Assembly: GCA_030068145.1 (NCBI GenBank)
Contig: JAPJBO010000284.1
Span: forward strand, 183,974-247,973
DNA from: Diplonema papillatum
Lineage: Eukaryota; Euglenozoa; Diplonemea; Diplonemida; Diplonemidae
DNA length: 64,000 bases
Direction: 5' to 3'
How positions within the stretch are numbered: the first letter of the stretch is position 1; each line of letters opens with the position of its first letter. The notes beneath the pieces are model-generated. The model was not told the DNA's origin. It worked only from the letters and a program-made list of their open reading frames with translations, and did not search any database. Position numbers and translations under genes: made by a program. This document shows positions 45,997 through 57,600 of the stretch, in pieces.

Positions 45997-46390
45997 TTTC
46001 ACTCATTCCACGAAAACGTGTCATAGATTTTGCGTCGTGCGATCCGCCGTGTTTAGGCCAAATTTTGAGCAAAATTCGGAAATTTTTTTTGGGATGGAAA
46101 GAGCTTTCCTCGGCGTGTATCGGCACCTTTTTGGAACTCGATATAGCCAAAAATCTGACCCCCAGATGGCACTTCAGACGTTTTTCGGCCGATTTCCGGG
46201 CCCCCAAAAAAACACTCTTCGGAGGACCAACCCGTAGTACCCCCAGAACCACTGGGTGTGCTACCCGCTTAACATGTCGACGCCCGTAGGCAACGGCTTC
46301 ACTGGGCCGGGTTTTTTCGCCCGTGGTTTTTTTAGACATGCAGGGGGCGAGAACTGCATTTACGCGTACGGGCAAGTCGTTCTCTTAGAG
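45997..46390. repeat. Long dispersed repeat, copy 2
   Basis: Second copy of the repeat at 43,997-44,380, roughly 85-90% alike by eye. Both copies are followed by a GTAGAAGGC.CCACCA stretch and GATG(G)AACGCAGACTGGG, related to the 3' flank of the LINE fragment at 46,680. Confidence 0.75.
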
Positions 46391-46679
46391 TCAAGTAGAA
46401 GGCCCACCAACGAAAAGTTGATGGAACGCAGACTGGGAGGACATGTTGAGGGACTAGAACTTAGGACAGCCAGGGTGTTGTCCAGAACTGAGTCTACAAC
46501 GTAGGGGGAAAAGGAGCATTCAGACAGTACCAAATTGTGACCAATCCATTAACAGATTCCGTTTCGTGTACAAGCGGCGAACTAACAGTAATCCGATCAC
46601 TGAGTAACTTTGTAGGAGAACTAACAGAAATATCCAATCACTGAGTAAGTTTGTAGAAGGATCCACCAATGTAAAGCTG

Positions 46680-47302
46680 ATGGAAGCGCAGTATCAGGAG
46701 AGCGGTCAGGGGATACCTCCCCAGTATGTCCCGCAAGGTCCATTTCTGCCTCGGCCAACGCTCCTTCGTCAGCCGGACTCCGAGTCGCTCTCCCGCGGCC
46801 GCCACTGGCTGGGGAGAGGAGTCCATGGTCCGTCCCCGGCGATGTCAGGACCAGTTGAAGGGGAAGATGGCGGAGTAGGAGGGGGCGAGACCGGTGTCGC
46901 CGCGGTGAAGGCGGACAGGCGCGGAGAGGGCTCTTCGTCGCGTTCGCGACTCTCCATGGATGGAGACCGGGTCCCCTCTGCATCTTTACGCTGTATCGCG
47001 TATTGCGGGATGACGTTGATCCGCTGCAGGTAGCGGAGGGCAACGTCAGGATGCTTGAATAGGAGCTCCCACAAGCGGATCTCAATTGCAGCGGACCTGT
47101 CGAATCTCACCGCATCCCACATCGCCACGCGTGCAGGCCCCGTTTCCGCATGCCTACATGAGATGAATATGTGCGGGAGGAAGCTAGGGACTCGGTAGCC
47201 ACAGAGCGGGCAGGGTCGGAAGTACAGAGCCCTCTCTCCGGCCGGGAGGTTCATGTACCCTGAAAAGTACCGGGTGGCAAAAAGACCGTGGTGCATGGCC
47301 AA
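46680..47302 (-). pseudogene. 5'-truncated Ingi-like LINE, C-terminal fragment
   Basis: Only the last 178 codons and 3' flank remain (46,769-47,302 coding). The fragment matches the C-terminus of the long LINE ORF at 54.7-58.3 kb: RPCPLCG then HIFISC, a C2HC finger, followed by LWELLFKHPDVALRYLQR. The tail is Pro/Ser/Glu-rich. The 5' truncation is typical of incomplete target-primed reverse transcription. Confidence 0.75.
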
Positions 47303-47394
47303 AATTCGCTTTTAGCGCCTGCTCAGTTGGAATTCTTATCGGAAAGTGCGAGATCGTCATTTACTCGTTTCCAGTGTCCCAGGACGGTATTTCT

Positions 47395-47770
47395 GCTCTC
47401 TCAGAGCTTATTTCGCCCGGTTTGCGAAGAACTCAAAATGGTCCAAAATTCTAACTCTGTAGTGAACAAAAAGAATTTCCGCCGTTTTTTTAGCCCACAC
47501 CCACACAGGGGTTTGAGGGTCGGTGGTTCGATTCTGCCGGAAATCGTTTTTTTGGGTTTTTGAAACAGCCCCAAAACCGACCTTTTGTCCATCTGCACGC
47601 CAGATTTTGGTCGCCACGCGAGCTGATTGCTTGCCCATAATCGCCAGGGATAGCTCTTTCCATCCCAAAAAAAATTTCCCAGGTTCCGGAATTTTGACCC
47701 AAAACGGGCTGCTTTTCAGACGGAAAATCAGTGACACTTTTTCGTGGAATGGGTGCTACCAAAGCACTTT
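47395..47770. repeat. Diverged inverted relative of the 43,997/45,997 repeat
   Basis: Shares GATAGCTCTTTCCATCCCAA, TTTTTTTGGG and an end GTGACACTTTTTCGTGGAAT in reverse orientation. More diverged than the other two copies. Confidence 0.55.
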
Positions 47771-47984
47771 CTACACCCACCCTCCAGGGAAAGCAACCCG
47801 CCCTCTTCCAACACACCTCGACCCCTGCGACACAAAAGGAAAACAAGCGCGTGGCGTGCCTTCCGGCACAAAGCGGGCCCAGTAACGCCCCTACCTGCGA
47901 GGACACTTGCGGGTGCCTCATGCAAAAAAAAAAAAAAATCTGGCCTGGAAAATTTGGGGCAGCATGTCAGGAGACGGGCTGGTG

Positions 47985-48110
47985 CCCATTACAGCACGGT
48001 TTTGTTAGATTTGCCCATTACAGCACGGTCTTCCTTAGATTTGCCCATTCGGTGTTTTCGAGTGCCCATTACAGCACGGTTTTCTTAGATTTGCCCATTC
48101 GGTGCCTCAA
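47985..48110. repeat. GCCCATTACAGCACGG repeat cluster
   Basis: Four GCCCATT units, three with ACAGCACGGT and two with TCGGTG, joined by TTAGATTT. At 48,880-48,965 related inverted units GGACTATAATGGCAAAATCT appear. Together they resemble subterminal arrays of another inverted-repeat element, but no matching ends or target duplication were found. Confidence 0.55.
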
Positions 48111-48229
48111 AAAGTGTCACTTGTGGGATTGGCTTTTTTTGAACCCGAAAAAGTGTGTACTCGAACTCACGACCTTCAGACCTTCCTCTGCATTGTGACT
48201 GTGACATCCACACTTGGACGATGGACAAT

Positions 48230-48300
48230 GGGCTGTCACCGGGCATAGCTGTCAGCCACAAAGTAGCCACAACCTTGTGGCTACCTTTGTGGCCAGGTGG
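48230..48300. repeat. Solo end of an element H-type repeat
   Basis: GGGCATAGCTGTCAGCCACA followed by AAGTAGCCACAA and GTGGCTACC, the same as the ends of the element at 61,626-63,293. No partner end nearby. Confidence 0.7.
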
Positions 48301-49424
48301 ACACCTTCAGTCTGTCAGAAGTTCAGATGAGGTTGACGGGTTTTAGGGCCAGCATTTGGGCCAGCTGCTACGCCGTTTCTGGCTGAAATTCTGCTGAACC
48401 ACGTCGCCGGCCAAGACTGAGAAGAAAATGGCAGTTGTTGTCATGGAACATTCATCCGAAATTCCGGGCTAAATCATCCCAATGGCACCTTCGTAGTCGC
48501 CGCACGCTTCGCGTGTTCCGCGCACTTGACGAGCACGCATTCCGAAGCTCTCCACTCACCGCGGCGGTGACCGCCTTGCACGCACTTGCGGCACTGCCGC
48601 AGCGACGATGTAGTGACACACTGCAGGCGCAGCGACGCATTCCGTTCGCATCCCGCATCCACCTGAATGATGAGTGTCCGAATCAGCTACGCGTTTCCAT
48701 TAGTCAGTGTGACTGTCAAGTTTTGGGTCTGGATCCAAGCTTAGGGTTTAGGTTCAAGTTTTGGGTTCTCAATTTGGTTCCCGGTTTTTGCACCATTTGG
48801 GTCCAAGTTTTGGGTCCAAGTGTTGTAGGTTTTGGGTTCAAGTTGCGGCCTGGTTCTGAAGAGGCTATCGGACAGAAATTACGGATGGACTATAATGGAA
48901 AGATCTAAGAATCGTGGACTATAATGGCAAAATCTAAGAATCGTGGACTATAATGGCAAAGTTCCCGTTGGACAGTTCAAGGTGAAAGATGACGTCCGGT
49001 TTCGAGCCCCAAGGGGGAAAAGGAGCGTATGAGCGGATGGCCGTGGGTCGATAATTGTCCGGTTTGAGCGAAAGGTTGGCCTCCGCCGTCCTGGCCTCCC
49101 TCATCCATCTTGTTACGTTGTGTGTGGGCCCGCCTGGCGATCGAATCATCTTTTGACGAAGTCTTGCTGCGGCGTGAGTTGCCATGACTCTCCAGGGGAG
49201 AAGACCAGCTTCTGCCAGGAGTGCGGAATGCTTCGTTGAAGAGGGACAGCCACTACTGGCAGGCGGGAGAAAAGTTATATCCGCAATATTATCCAGTCCA
49301 AAAACAATACGGTTTCATAATTGTTGCAAGAAAAGCCGGGTTGGCTCGAATAGAGGCTATTCACATTGCATGTTCATAGGACCTCCAGTCTCGAAAAATT
49401 CTGGCCCGTAGTTGCTCACTCAAA
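48301..49424. other. Region without supported gene
   Basis: Weak GGGTTCAAG-like repeats at 48,715-48,850, GGACTATAATGG units at 48,880-48,965, and a block at 49,285-49,400 shared, inverted, with 44,735-44,830 (ATAGAGGCTATTCACATTGC). No gene recognised. Confidence 0.45.
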
Positions 49425-49694
49425 AAAAAAGGCCTTTTTTTTTTGGAGCGCGGGACACTGTACTTGCCATGTTGGTACAGCGGGGCTGCCGGTATCCAGT
49501 TGCTTCCGGAGCGGTAGTCCAAAGAAATGCTTCTTCAGCACACTGTGAACGCCTGTCTCACAGCGACACGGGACTGGCCTGCGCGTGACTGCTAACAGGT
49601 CCGACCCGGTAAAAAAACCCGCGATGCAGTGACTCTACCCCCTGCATCAGGGTGGATCCGCTTCGTCCGGTCGCGCCCCACCAGATGCAATGAC

Positions 49695-52071
49695 GATCCT
49701 TGCAGTGTGAGGTTTAGCTACAGTAGCCTTTTGTAGCAGCTATAGCTGCTACAGTTTTTAGCTACTGTAGCTCCTGTAGCTTTTTGTAGCCTTTTGTAGC
49801 CTTTTTTTTGTGCTATCAAAATACGATTCAAACCCATGTGAAACGTCACCCAAACCCGAATTCCGCCTGATTTTCCACTTTTTTTGACGATTGTGGCGTC
49901 TGTCAGTCACTCAGTGTCAGCAGCGTTCACGTTCTTGCTCTGTAGCAGTGTACGGTCTCCTGCACTGGCACAGGCTGCAGTAGGGGAAGGCTCTTGCAAC
50001 TGCAGGCTACAATAGCGAGTCCAACAGTGTGGAGGCTGGCCCCGGGGCGTCGGGGCTGAGCTGGCCCAAGAATGGGTTGTTCTTCGGGTGCGCACTTTGA
50101 AAACAACCAAGGAAATCGGCCGCCCCTGTCAGTCAGTCGTGCGGTCTGGGGGCTGGCCGGTGCCGGGGCTCTTTTTTCTCCGACGCTGAGAATGGGCTAC
50201 TACAACAGGGGGGCAGTTTCTACTGTTTCAACGTTTCAACAGTAGATCCATTCCCAGTGCCGCCGCGGGGCTCTCACGGAATCGTGTGAGCGGCCTGCAG
50301 ATGCAGGTACTGGGTGGTCGTTCGGTAAGGTCACACTCGTCTGCCGAAACCCTTGTAGGCTTCAAATTGAAGTTCAATGGCCGGCAGCTCGAAGAAAGTC
50401 TCCGTTCCCAGCTGTGTCATCACCTGTTCAAGACTGCTGGATCTGGCGGAAACGCCGACTGAACCCGGAGGCCTTGCCGATCCTTACCGCACCCCCAGAC
50501 TCTGCAGACGTCGCCGCCACCGCGCTACGAACGCGTGGCTGTCACTCCGCTGTGCTTGTTCCGCGGCACTGCTGCCGGCAGCCACACTCTCATCATCCCA
50601 GTTTCCACAAACCGAGAGAGCTCATCCAAATTATGATCAAGGAAGCAATACGAGACGTGTCACGAAACTTTAGCCTGCAACGCAGCACACGTTGAGCGTT
50701 GGTCGGGTCGTAGGGTGCACGCACGCCCGACCCTACTGTAGACTTCTTGGGAAATCGTGATGACTCCGCTAACGGCCTTCGACAAAGCTTCGTGGTGGTT
50801 GGTGATTTGCAACTTGGGTCGCAAGTTACAGTTGGCAGCCCGGGGCCGGGTCTGGGACGTACCGATTCGTAGCCGGATGATGCATCTCTGCTGGGAGTGC
50901 GGCTCAGCAGTGAACTTGAAATGCAGGCGCTGCGCAGCGCAATAGTAGTGGCTTGGATGCGTGACTCGTCCTCATCGGACTGCAGCCTGTGATACAGGCT
51001 TTCAACAGCCACCAGTATCAGCAGGCCGTGTAGCCAACACGGCATGCGTCACAGTCGACAAGAGGCTCAGTCACTCACCCGGCTACCGCGATGCTCGCCG
51101 AGAAGCGTCAGACTCTGAATCAAGACCGAACTGATGCTGATGCAGAATGTCGGGCAAAAAGCTACTCTTGGTGAAAGACTCCAGGTGCAGCCACGGTCCG
51201 GCTGTCTTACTGTCCTGCCCGTACTGTAGAGGGCCAGTGCACAAAGCTAAGGATACGCACGTGTTTTTGTATTGGTTTTGGTCCAAGTTTGGAAGTCCCT
51301 GCCGGGGCTCAACCTCGCGCGGACCACGTTTTGTCGCAGATCGCTCACTACTTTAATGCTTTAGTGGCCGGACTGCGTTTTTGATTCGTGCTGAGCGGCG
51401 TGCTCTTGCCGGGAGTCCCGCCTGCCCGTCGAAAGCGCGCGCCAGGTCGAAGACGAGCAGCATGTGAATCGGCCTTTTTTCCGGTTGATTGCCTCTCCAT
51501 ACCCGGAAGCCTACGGACTGAGGAGTCAGTCCATCGATGGAGGAACGTGGGGCGGTCTTTGATAATGGTCTCCACTATCTTCCAAATGGCAGGTGAGTGC
51601 GTTCTTCTTGTGGCGAATCCCCAGGAGGCCCTGAGGGGCTTTTGGGGGCCCCCGTCCGACGGGGAGTGACTGGTCTAAAACGGTGGCTTCGAGTGTTCTT
51701 CGCTCTGCGGTTGGGGTCCTGATTGGCTTCGCTTCATGGAACCGTCGTGACTCTGGCGCCCCAGGCTTCCCTGCTGCATCACCCTCGCCGCCTGCGTGGT
51801 TGCAGCCTCACCGACCCTCACTGAGGCTCGGTAGGCTGCAGTGCAGGGCCCGGCAGTGAGGCCTCAGTGCACAGGGCAAAGCAGGTGCCAGGAAACACGC
51901 CAAAATATGCCCAGAAAACTTCGAAGCTGAAGAAATTGGGGCAAAAAGTATCCTGAATGGGCTGGGTACCCCCCCAAAAAAAAAGAGCTACAAAAGGCTA
52001 CAAAAGGCTACAAAAAGCTACGCTGTAGCTAGCTATAGCTTTTTGTAGCTAAACCTCACACTGATCCTTGC
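49695..52071. mobile_element. Element 1: 2.36-kb inverted-repeat element, 9-bp target duplication
   Basis: GATCCTTGC flanks 49,704-52,062. Ends are perfect inverted repeats of AGTGTGAGGTTTAGCTACA. Subterminal sequence at both ends is made of GTAGC and TTTTTGTAGC units (49,715-49,805 and 51,985-52,050), many of them palindromic. The 2.1-kb interior has small open frames, one with CWECG...CRRC (50,757-50,945), but no recognised transposase. The empty site can be checked against the intact LINE copy at 58,970-58,990. Confidence 0.85.
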
Positions 52072-53851
52072 CACGGGCCAATTCCCATTCCAGCACCTTT
52101 TTGAACTTTTTGCCCATTCCAGCACTCTCGCAAACTTTTTGCCCATTCCAGCACCGTTTCCAAACTTTTTGCCCATTCCAGCACTATCGCAAACTTTTTG
52201 CCCATTCCAGCACCTTTTCCAAACTTTTTGCCCATTCCAGCATCTTTTCCAAGCTTTTTGCCCATTCCAGTACTATCTCCAAACTTTTTGCCCATTCCAG
52301 CACTATTTCCAAACTTTTTGCCCATTCCAGCACTATTTTCGAACTTTTTGCCCATTCCAGCACTTTATCCAAACTTTTTGCCCACTCCAGGCTGGAGCAG
52401 ATCCAGCACTCGCAGTGACTCGTTTTGCCCATCATTGTGTGCCTATCACAGTACGTACATTCTGAAGTCGTTGCCGTCATGAATCCATGCCTTACTGGGT
52501 CACAGTGAGCGCACCGGACAGTCAGTCCGTTGCGGTGCGACTGATACACGGGTTTTCCTGCGGTAGCAGCATCTAGTTTTACCGCAGCACAAGCAGCCTC
52601 CGTACAAGAAAACTCTGATCCCTCTTCTACTGTCATGGGATCGACTCTTTCCCCCAGAAATTGTTCCAAATCTGTGACACTTTTCGTGGAATGAGTGATA
52701 AATAGCTAAAAAGAGCTACATGTAGCTGGCCAAATAGCTAGCTAAGTCTCGCACTGTCTTTTCGGCATTTTTGCCCCCCTACCCCAGGGTTTTCACCAAA
52801 AAAAACTTTTCGAAATCTCAGCCATTCTGAGCCATCGAGTGGCTGTCCCCCACACTGCGTGACACGTTTGTCAAGCTGTCAGTGACTGTTGTGAAACCTT
52901 TGTAGGCTATTACGAGCCACTGCGCAAGCGTACTAAGTAGCGTGATGAACCCGGTTTTGTCATCAGTGGTCGGCGGGTCGCGAAGGGCGACGCCCAGTGC
53001 TGTGGCGTCGCCATCTACTGCTGCGGCCTGCCGGTCGTAGAAGATTCCGCAAAATCAGTGGAGAAGTAGACTCCTACTGTAGAGTGATTTTGGAACGACC
53101 CGTAGTGTAGGTGGCGCACGTCGGCGGAGCGTTTGTAGGTGGCGCTTTGGTGGGCGCCCTTGGACGAAATCGGCTCGTGCAGCTTGGCTACGTGTTGTCC
53201 GGACTGTCTCCGTCTTGGCCGCATGACAAGGCGACTTCTGTAGAAGAAAGAAGAGAAGAAAAAGGCCGCTCCTGGTCCAGGAACGTGACGGTCAACCACA
53301 GCTTGCAAAGCTTGAGTCGGAGGCAGCACAGTGCCACAACCCCGTCCGCTCTGCCCTGCGGCTGACCGTCTCGACGAGCTTGCGTTCAGCCGCGAATCAG
53401 CGCGAGCGCCAAGAGGTGCGCCAAGCCTTGATGCTTTAGTCTGGGAAATCGGGAGCCACTTGACCCGTAGGCCCGTGGCTGCAGTACCGCCGAACACGTG
53501 AAGCTTGGCTCCCGTGTATTTAGCCCCCCCCTGCAGATGGTAAAACCCGAAGGTATGGAAATTGCAGTGTTGATTTTGCCATAATATTGGTAAAGGGTGG
53601 TAATACTAATAGTGCTTGAATGGGCAAAAAGTTTGGAAATAGTGCTGGAATGGGCAAAAAGTTTGGAAATAGTGCTGGAATGGGCAAAAAGTTTGGGCAG
53701 AGTGCTGGAATGGGCAAAAAGTTTGGGCAGAGTGCTGGAATGGGCAAAAAGTTTGCGATAGTGCTGGAATGGGCAAAAAGTTTGGAAATAGTGCTGGAAT
53801 GGGCAAAAAGTTTGAAAATGGTGCTGGAATGGTAATTGGCCCCCTTGCCAC
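52066..53851. mobile_element. Element 2: 1.77-kb MULE-like element, 9-bp target duplication
   Basis: CCTTGCCAC flanks 52,075-53,842. Ends match over 22 bases with one mismatch (GGGCCAATTCCCATTCC on the left). Subterminal arrays of CCCATTCCAGCAC with AAACTTTTTG lie at 52,080-52,390 (11 units) and, inverted, at 53,610-53,835 (8 units). The interior holds a block shared with 45,376-45,800, a copy of the SINE-like sequence from 4161-4443, and a solo end resembling element 1 (52,690-52,757). No transposase. Confidence 0.85.
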
Positions 53852-54528
53852 CCCTCGGGCTACAGAAAAGCTCAAGCGGTGGAAGAGGTCCTGGCAGGCG
53901 GCCGAAACGGTCCGGTCTTCACGGAGGGCGTTGGCGCGGGCAATGTGCCGCAGCTCCGTGATTGCTCCTGGGCACCAGGCCCCGAACGTGTCTACAACTA
54001 GCGGCACCGCCTTCCATTCCCGCGGGTCTGGCTCATTGGCGATGATTGCGTTGTAGACACGCTCCTTGACGGCTACAGCGTACGCGGCTGCTGCGCCCCC
54101 TGGCTCTGCCGCCGCCCGGGCTGCGTAGTGCGGCTGCGAGAGTTGTAGGGGGTACGTGACAGCGACGTCAAGTAGGACGGTGGTGCCATCCCGGACGTAG
54201 CTGATGTCCGGGCGCTTGCGCCGCGCGTTAGCGAACACGGCTCGCTCGATGGAAGGACCGAGCAGTCCTCGTCGAGCGAAGTCGGCGACGATGTCGCGCA
54301 GCGCGTTGTGAAGGCGCGTTCGGCGGCCGCTGCCGAAACACGTCTGGGCGTGCGATCCGTTGACGTCGGTCGCACCGTGTCCGCAAAGGCGGCACTCCCC
54401 CGGCGCGGCCGCAATTGGAAGCCCCAACCGAAGCCGGACTGCCACCGCCAGCTCGGCCGGAGACAACCACATTGCACGCCGAAGCGTGCTTGCCGGAGCC
54501 GCTTTGGATCCGGATTTTTTTTTTTTGG

Positions 54529-54657
54529 CTTTTTTTTTTTTTTTTTTCAGGCCACCAGGGCACCTTGCTCCACTCCTTTGAGGTCCCCTTGATGGGGATG
54601 GTTGGGAAACCATACTAGGTATGGAAGCCATCCTTTCGCGGACCAGTTTCCGCTCGG
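54529..54657 (-). mobile_element. SINE-like copy with LINE 3' tail
   Basis: Read on the minus strand it starts with a hairpin head (GCGGAAACTGGTCCGC), continues GGCTTCCATACCTAGTATGG, and ends GGTGCCCTGGTGGCCTG plus an A-rich tail (54,528-54,547). The body and tail match the 3' UTR of the LINE at 58,620-58,710; the head does not. A sister copy is at 63,492-63,617. Confidence 0.6.
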
Positions 54658-54672
54658 CTATTGAACTAGGGC

Positions 54673-57600
54673 TTGCATCTGGGAGTTCATCCCCAAACGC
54701 CTGGAGAAGTTTGGCGGGCAGACTGGGAAGAGATGATGCTTCGGTTGGATGAGGAGAGCGCGACCCTTCTCGCCAAAAGACCGGCCACCAACACCCAGTT
54801 CGCCAAACGCATTGCCTCCTGCTTCCGCCGTGCCATCCATGATTTTGTCCCGAAGTACACCCAGGGCCGTGCGTACAAGGCGTGGTGGACCCCTGAGCTC
54901 ACCACCCTCGAACGTGAAAAAGCCGCCGCTTTCGCGGAGCTGCAGGCGGAGCCCGACTCCTCGGACAAGATCTGTGCACACCTCGAGAAGATATGCGAGT
55001 TCAAGGAGGCCGCCACGCAGGCCAAAACCTGCTACTGGGACAGGATAGCGGGCCGCATTAACAGGTGCACTGGCATTGCCCTCCTTTTCCGCCAGGTCCG
55101 CATGCTGGACGGTAGGCGCAACCACCTTTCTATCCCTCCGCTGCGGAACGGCGAAGGTTTCTGCGTCGAAGCCGAAGTCAAAGCCGAAATCCTCGGACGG
55201 CATCTCGAGTCCGTCTGTGGGGGCGCAAACACTGATCCCCCCCGCCGATGGGCTCCGAAAAATCGCCCGTCCGATGACGACGTTGGCTGTGGGCGTATAA
55301 CCGAGGACGAGCTTGATCGTGCTCTCAAGGATCTCGACCCGAAGACATCCCTGGACCCCGACGGCATCTGCACCGAGTTCCTGTCCAGGCTGGATGGAGG
55401 CGCCAAGCAGCTGATCCTCGAGCTCCTGAACATCTCTTGGGGTGAAGGGTTTGTCCCGGACACCTGGCGTGATGCCCACGTCATACCTGTCGCGAAGCCA
55501 GGCAGAGACCACTCCCTCCCTGAGGGTTACCGCCCTATCTCTCTGACGAGCGTTACCTCCAAGCTGATGGAAGTGATCGTCAAGAACCGGCTGGTTTTCC
55601 TGACGGAGAACGAGGAAGTCACCCAGGTCCTACCTTTCTGCACTCGGCAGGGCGGCTTCCGTAAGCAGCGAGGTACTGAGGAGCAGCTTTACTCCGTCAT
55701 GACCACGATCGACTGCGCGGTACCTACCCGGCGACGCGTCTGCCTCCTCTCGTTCGACCTGGCCAACGCCTTTGACACCGTCGACCACGCCCTCCTACTC
55801 GACGCTATGCAGAGTAAGGGAGTCCCCCCTAAGTTTCTCGTGTGGCTTGAGTCCTTCTTGAGGAACAGAAGGGCGGCTTTCAAGGTCGATGGGGCCACCG
55901 GAAGCAAGTTCCACCTGAAGCACGGCGTGCCCCAGGGTACCGTCCTCGGGCCGATACTCTTCTTGTATCACATCGACGGCCTCGGCACCTCACTGGAAGC
56001 TCTCAACAAGCGAATTGTTGAAGAGACCCAAGGGGGTTCCTGGATCACGTTCTCACTCTTCGCCGACGATGACGGCGTCGTAGTCTCTTCCCCAAGCCGC
56101 GCCCCACTTGAGAAGTACACCCAAATGGTTGTGGACGTGGTCGAGGACTGGACGATCGAAGCCAAAATGCACCTGTCAAAGCTGAAGACGGAAGCAGTCT
56201 TGTTTCGGGATCCTGGTGCCCCCGAACCTGTACCTCTGAGGACGAGATTCAACGCCACAGCCGTCGACGTCACGGTGCCCGCCGATTACGCCACGACGCT
56301 GAAGTCGAGATCGGCCTGGAAGTTCCTGGAGCCGGAGAAGGACTCGCCCTGGCACCAGCACCACGGCAAAATCATCATCTCGCTTGAAGTCGTGGAAGGC
56401 GGCCGCATGGTTACCATACGCGTCGCCGATGGGCTGCGCTGGGTAGGCAAGACCAAACTTCTTGGCCTGACCATCGACTCGGAACTCACGTTCCACCACC
56501 ACATGCAGCGTGTAGTCGACAACTTCTCTCTGAAGATGAACTTCCTGCGGCACCTTTCCGGGAAATCGTTCGGTTGCAACACGTGCACGCTGCGCACTCT
56601 GTACCTGACGTACGTCCTACCGACATACACGTACGCCCTGTCGGTCTACGGCCCGTACCTCCTTCGTTCCACATCTCCCCTGGTGGCAACACTTGAGCGG
56701 CTGCACAACCGTGCCCTTATTCTCCTCCTCGGATGCAGGAAGAACACCTCCGAATTCTCAGCGCAACAAGAATCCGGGATCTTGCCGCTCCGTGCGATAG
56801 CAAGGCTCCGTATCGCCGCTTTGCGAGAGAGAATGCGGCGCCGCGGCACGCTCTGGCGAAAGGAGCTCGCCATGCACTCGACGATGAGGCGAGACTACGT
56901 TGACTTGTGCGAAAAGGCCGATACGGACGGGTGCAAGCGCGAGGAATTTGTTTTCAACCCGTTTGCCCCCTGGACGCCCAGCCCTAGGGTGTCTATAGTC
57001 GCCACCCTGCCAGGGAAGAAGGGCGACTCGCCTGCGGCCAAGAAGCGTATCGTCGTAGCCCGGCTGAATGAGCTTGACCCGACGGACTGCTCAGCCTGGG
57101 TGGACGGCTCGGTGCTCAAAGGTGAACCGCCGCCCCAGCCGCCGCCCTCGATAGCCGACAATTGGGACGAACGTCATCTCCCGTGGCTGAAGCGCTACAA
57201 CGATAAGACGACATGGGGCGGGGCCGGACTGTACTTCGTGTTCGAGCCGTCTATCACCGACAGCCTGCGCAACGTCGCTGGTATGAAGCTCACCGCCGCC
57301 GGGGATCGGCGCACGACAACCCGGTCGTTCCCGGTCGGGAAATACGCGCACAGCTACCGCGCGGAGCAGGTAGCCCTGTACTCGGCCCTGGTGTTCTACA
57401 GTCAGCATCTCGCGCCGACGACTCGCCCGCTCCACATCCTCATCCTGAGCGACTCCCAATCGTTTCTCAAAACGTTGAGTGCCGGCCCGCATGCCCAAGT
57501 CGAGCCTCTCGCCATAGAGTGCTGGAAGATCCTGTCGGATCTGGAAGCAAGGGGTTATCTAGCCACCTTGCAGTTCGTCTACGGGCACTGCGGGCTTGAA

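Larger units (their letters stand above)
49425..54528 (-). pseudogene. Restriction-like-endonuclease LINE, 5'-truncated and split by two insertions
   Basis: Parts at 53,849-54,528 and 49,425-49,703 are continuous once two DNA elements are removed. The reading frame gives a zinc finger (CRLCGHGATDVNGSHAQTC), then a PD-(D/E)XK core (KRPDISYV...TTVLLDVAVTYP) and the usual C-terminal block PLVVDTFGAWCPGA. This order matches the C-terminus of RLE-class LINEs such as R2/CRE/SLACS relatives. The second copy at 58,719-59,128 gives the uninterrupted C-terminus. The insertions fall about 20 codons before the stop. The 3' end (left) carries T10 GGCC A9 (as read on plus, reversed), and the RT domain is missing. 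Confidence 0.75.

Noticed and set aside
52080-52390. Regular repeats with similar spacing that could be mistaken for a CRISPR array
   Set aside because: Units are direct and contiguous with no unique spacers, lie inside inverted termini, and the genome is eukaryotic.
52056-52669. Open frames encoding repeated MGKKFGNSAG or FCPFQH peptides (also 53,520-53,835, 40,545-40,783)
   Set aside because: They are translations of subterminal DNA arrays that occur in several frames and orientations.
37964-53851. Calling the 9-bp-duplicating elements definite Mutator elements
   Set aside because: The 9-bp duplications and long termini fit, but no MULE transposase (DDE domain) was found in the window, so only 'MULE-like' is used.
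54658-55512. 285-codon minus-strand frame opposite the LINE
   Set aside because: Antisense shadow of the RT ORF; no domain.
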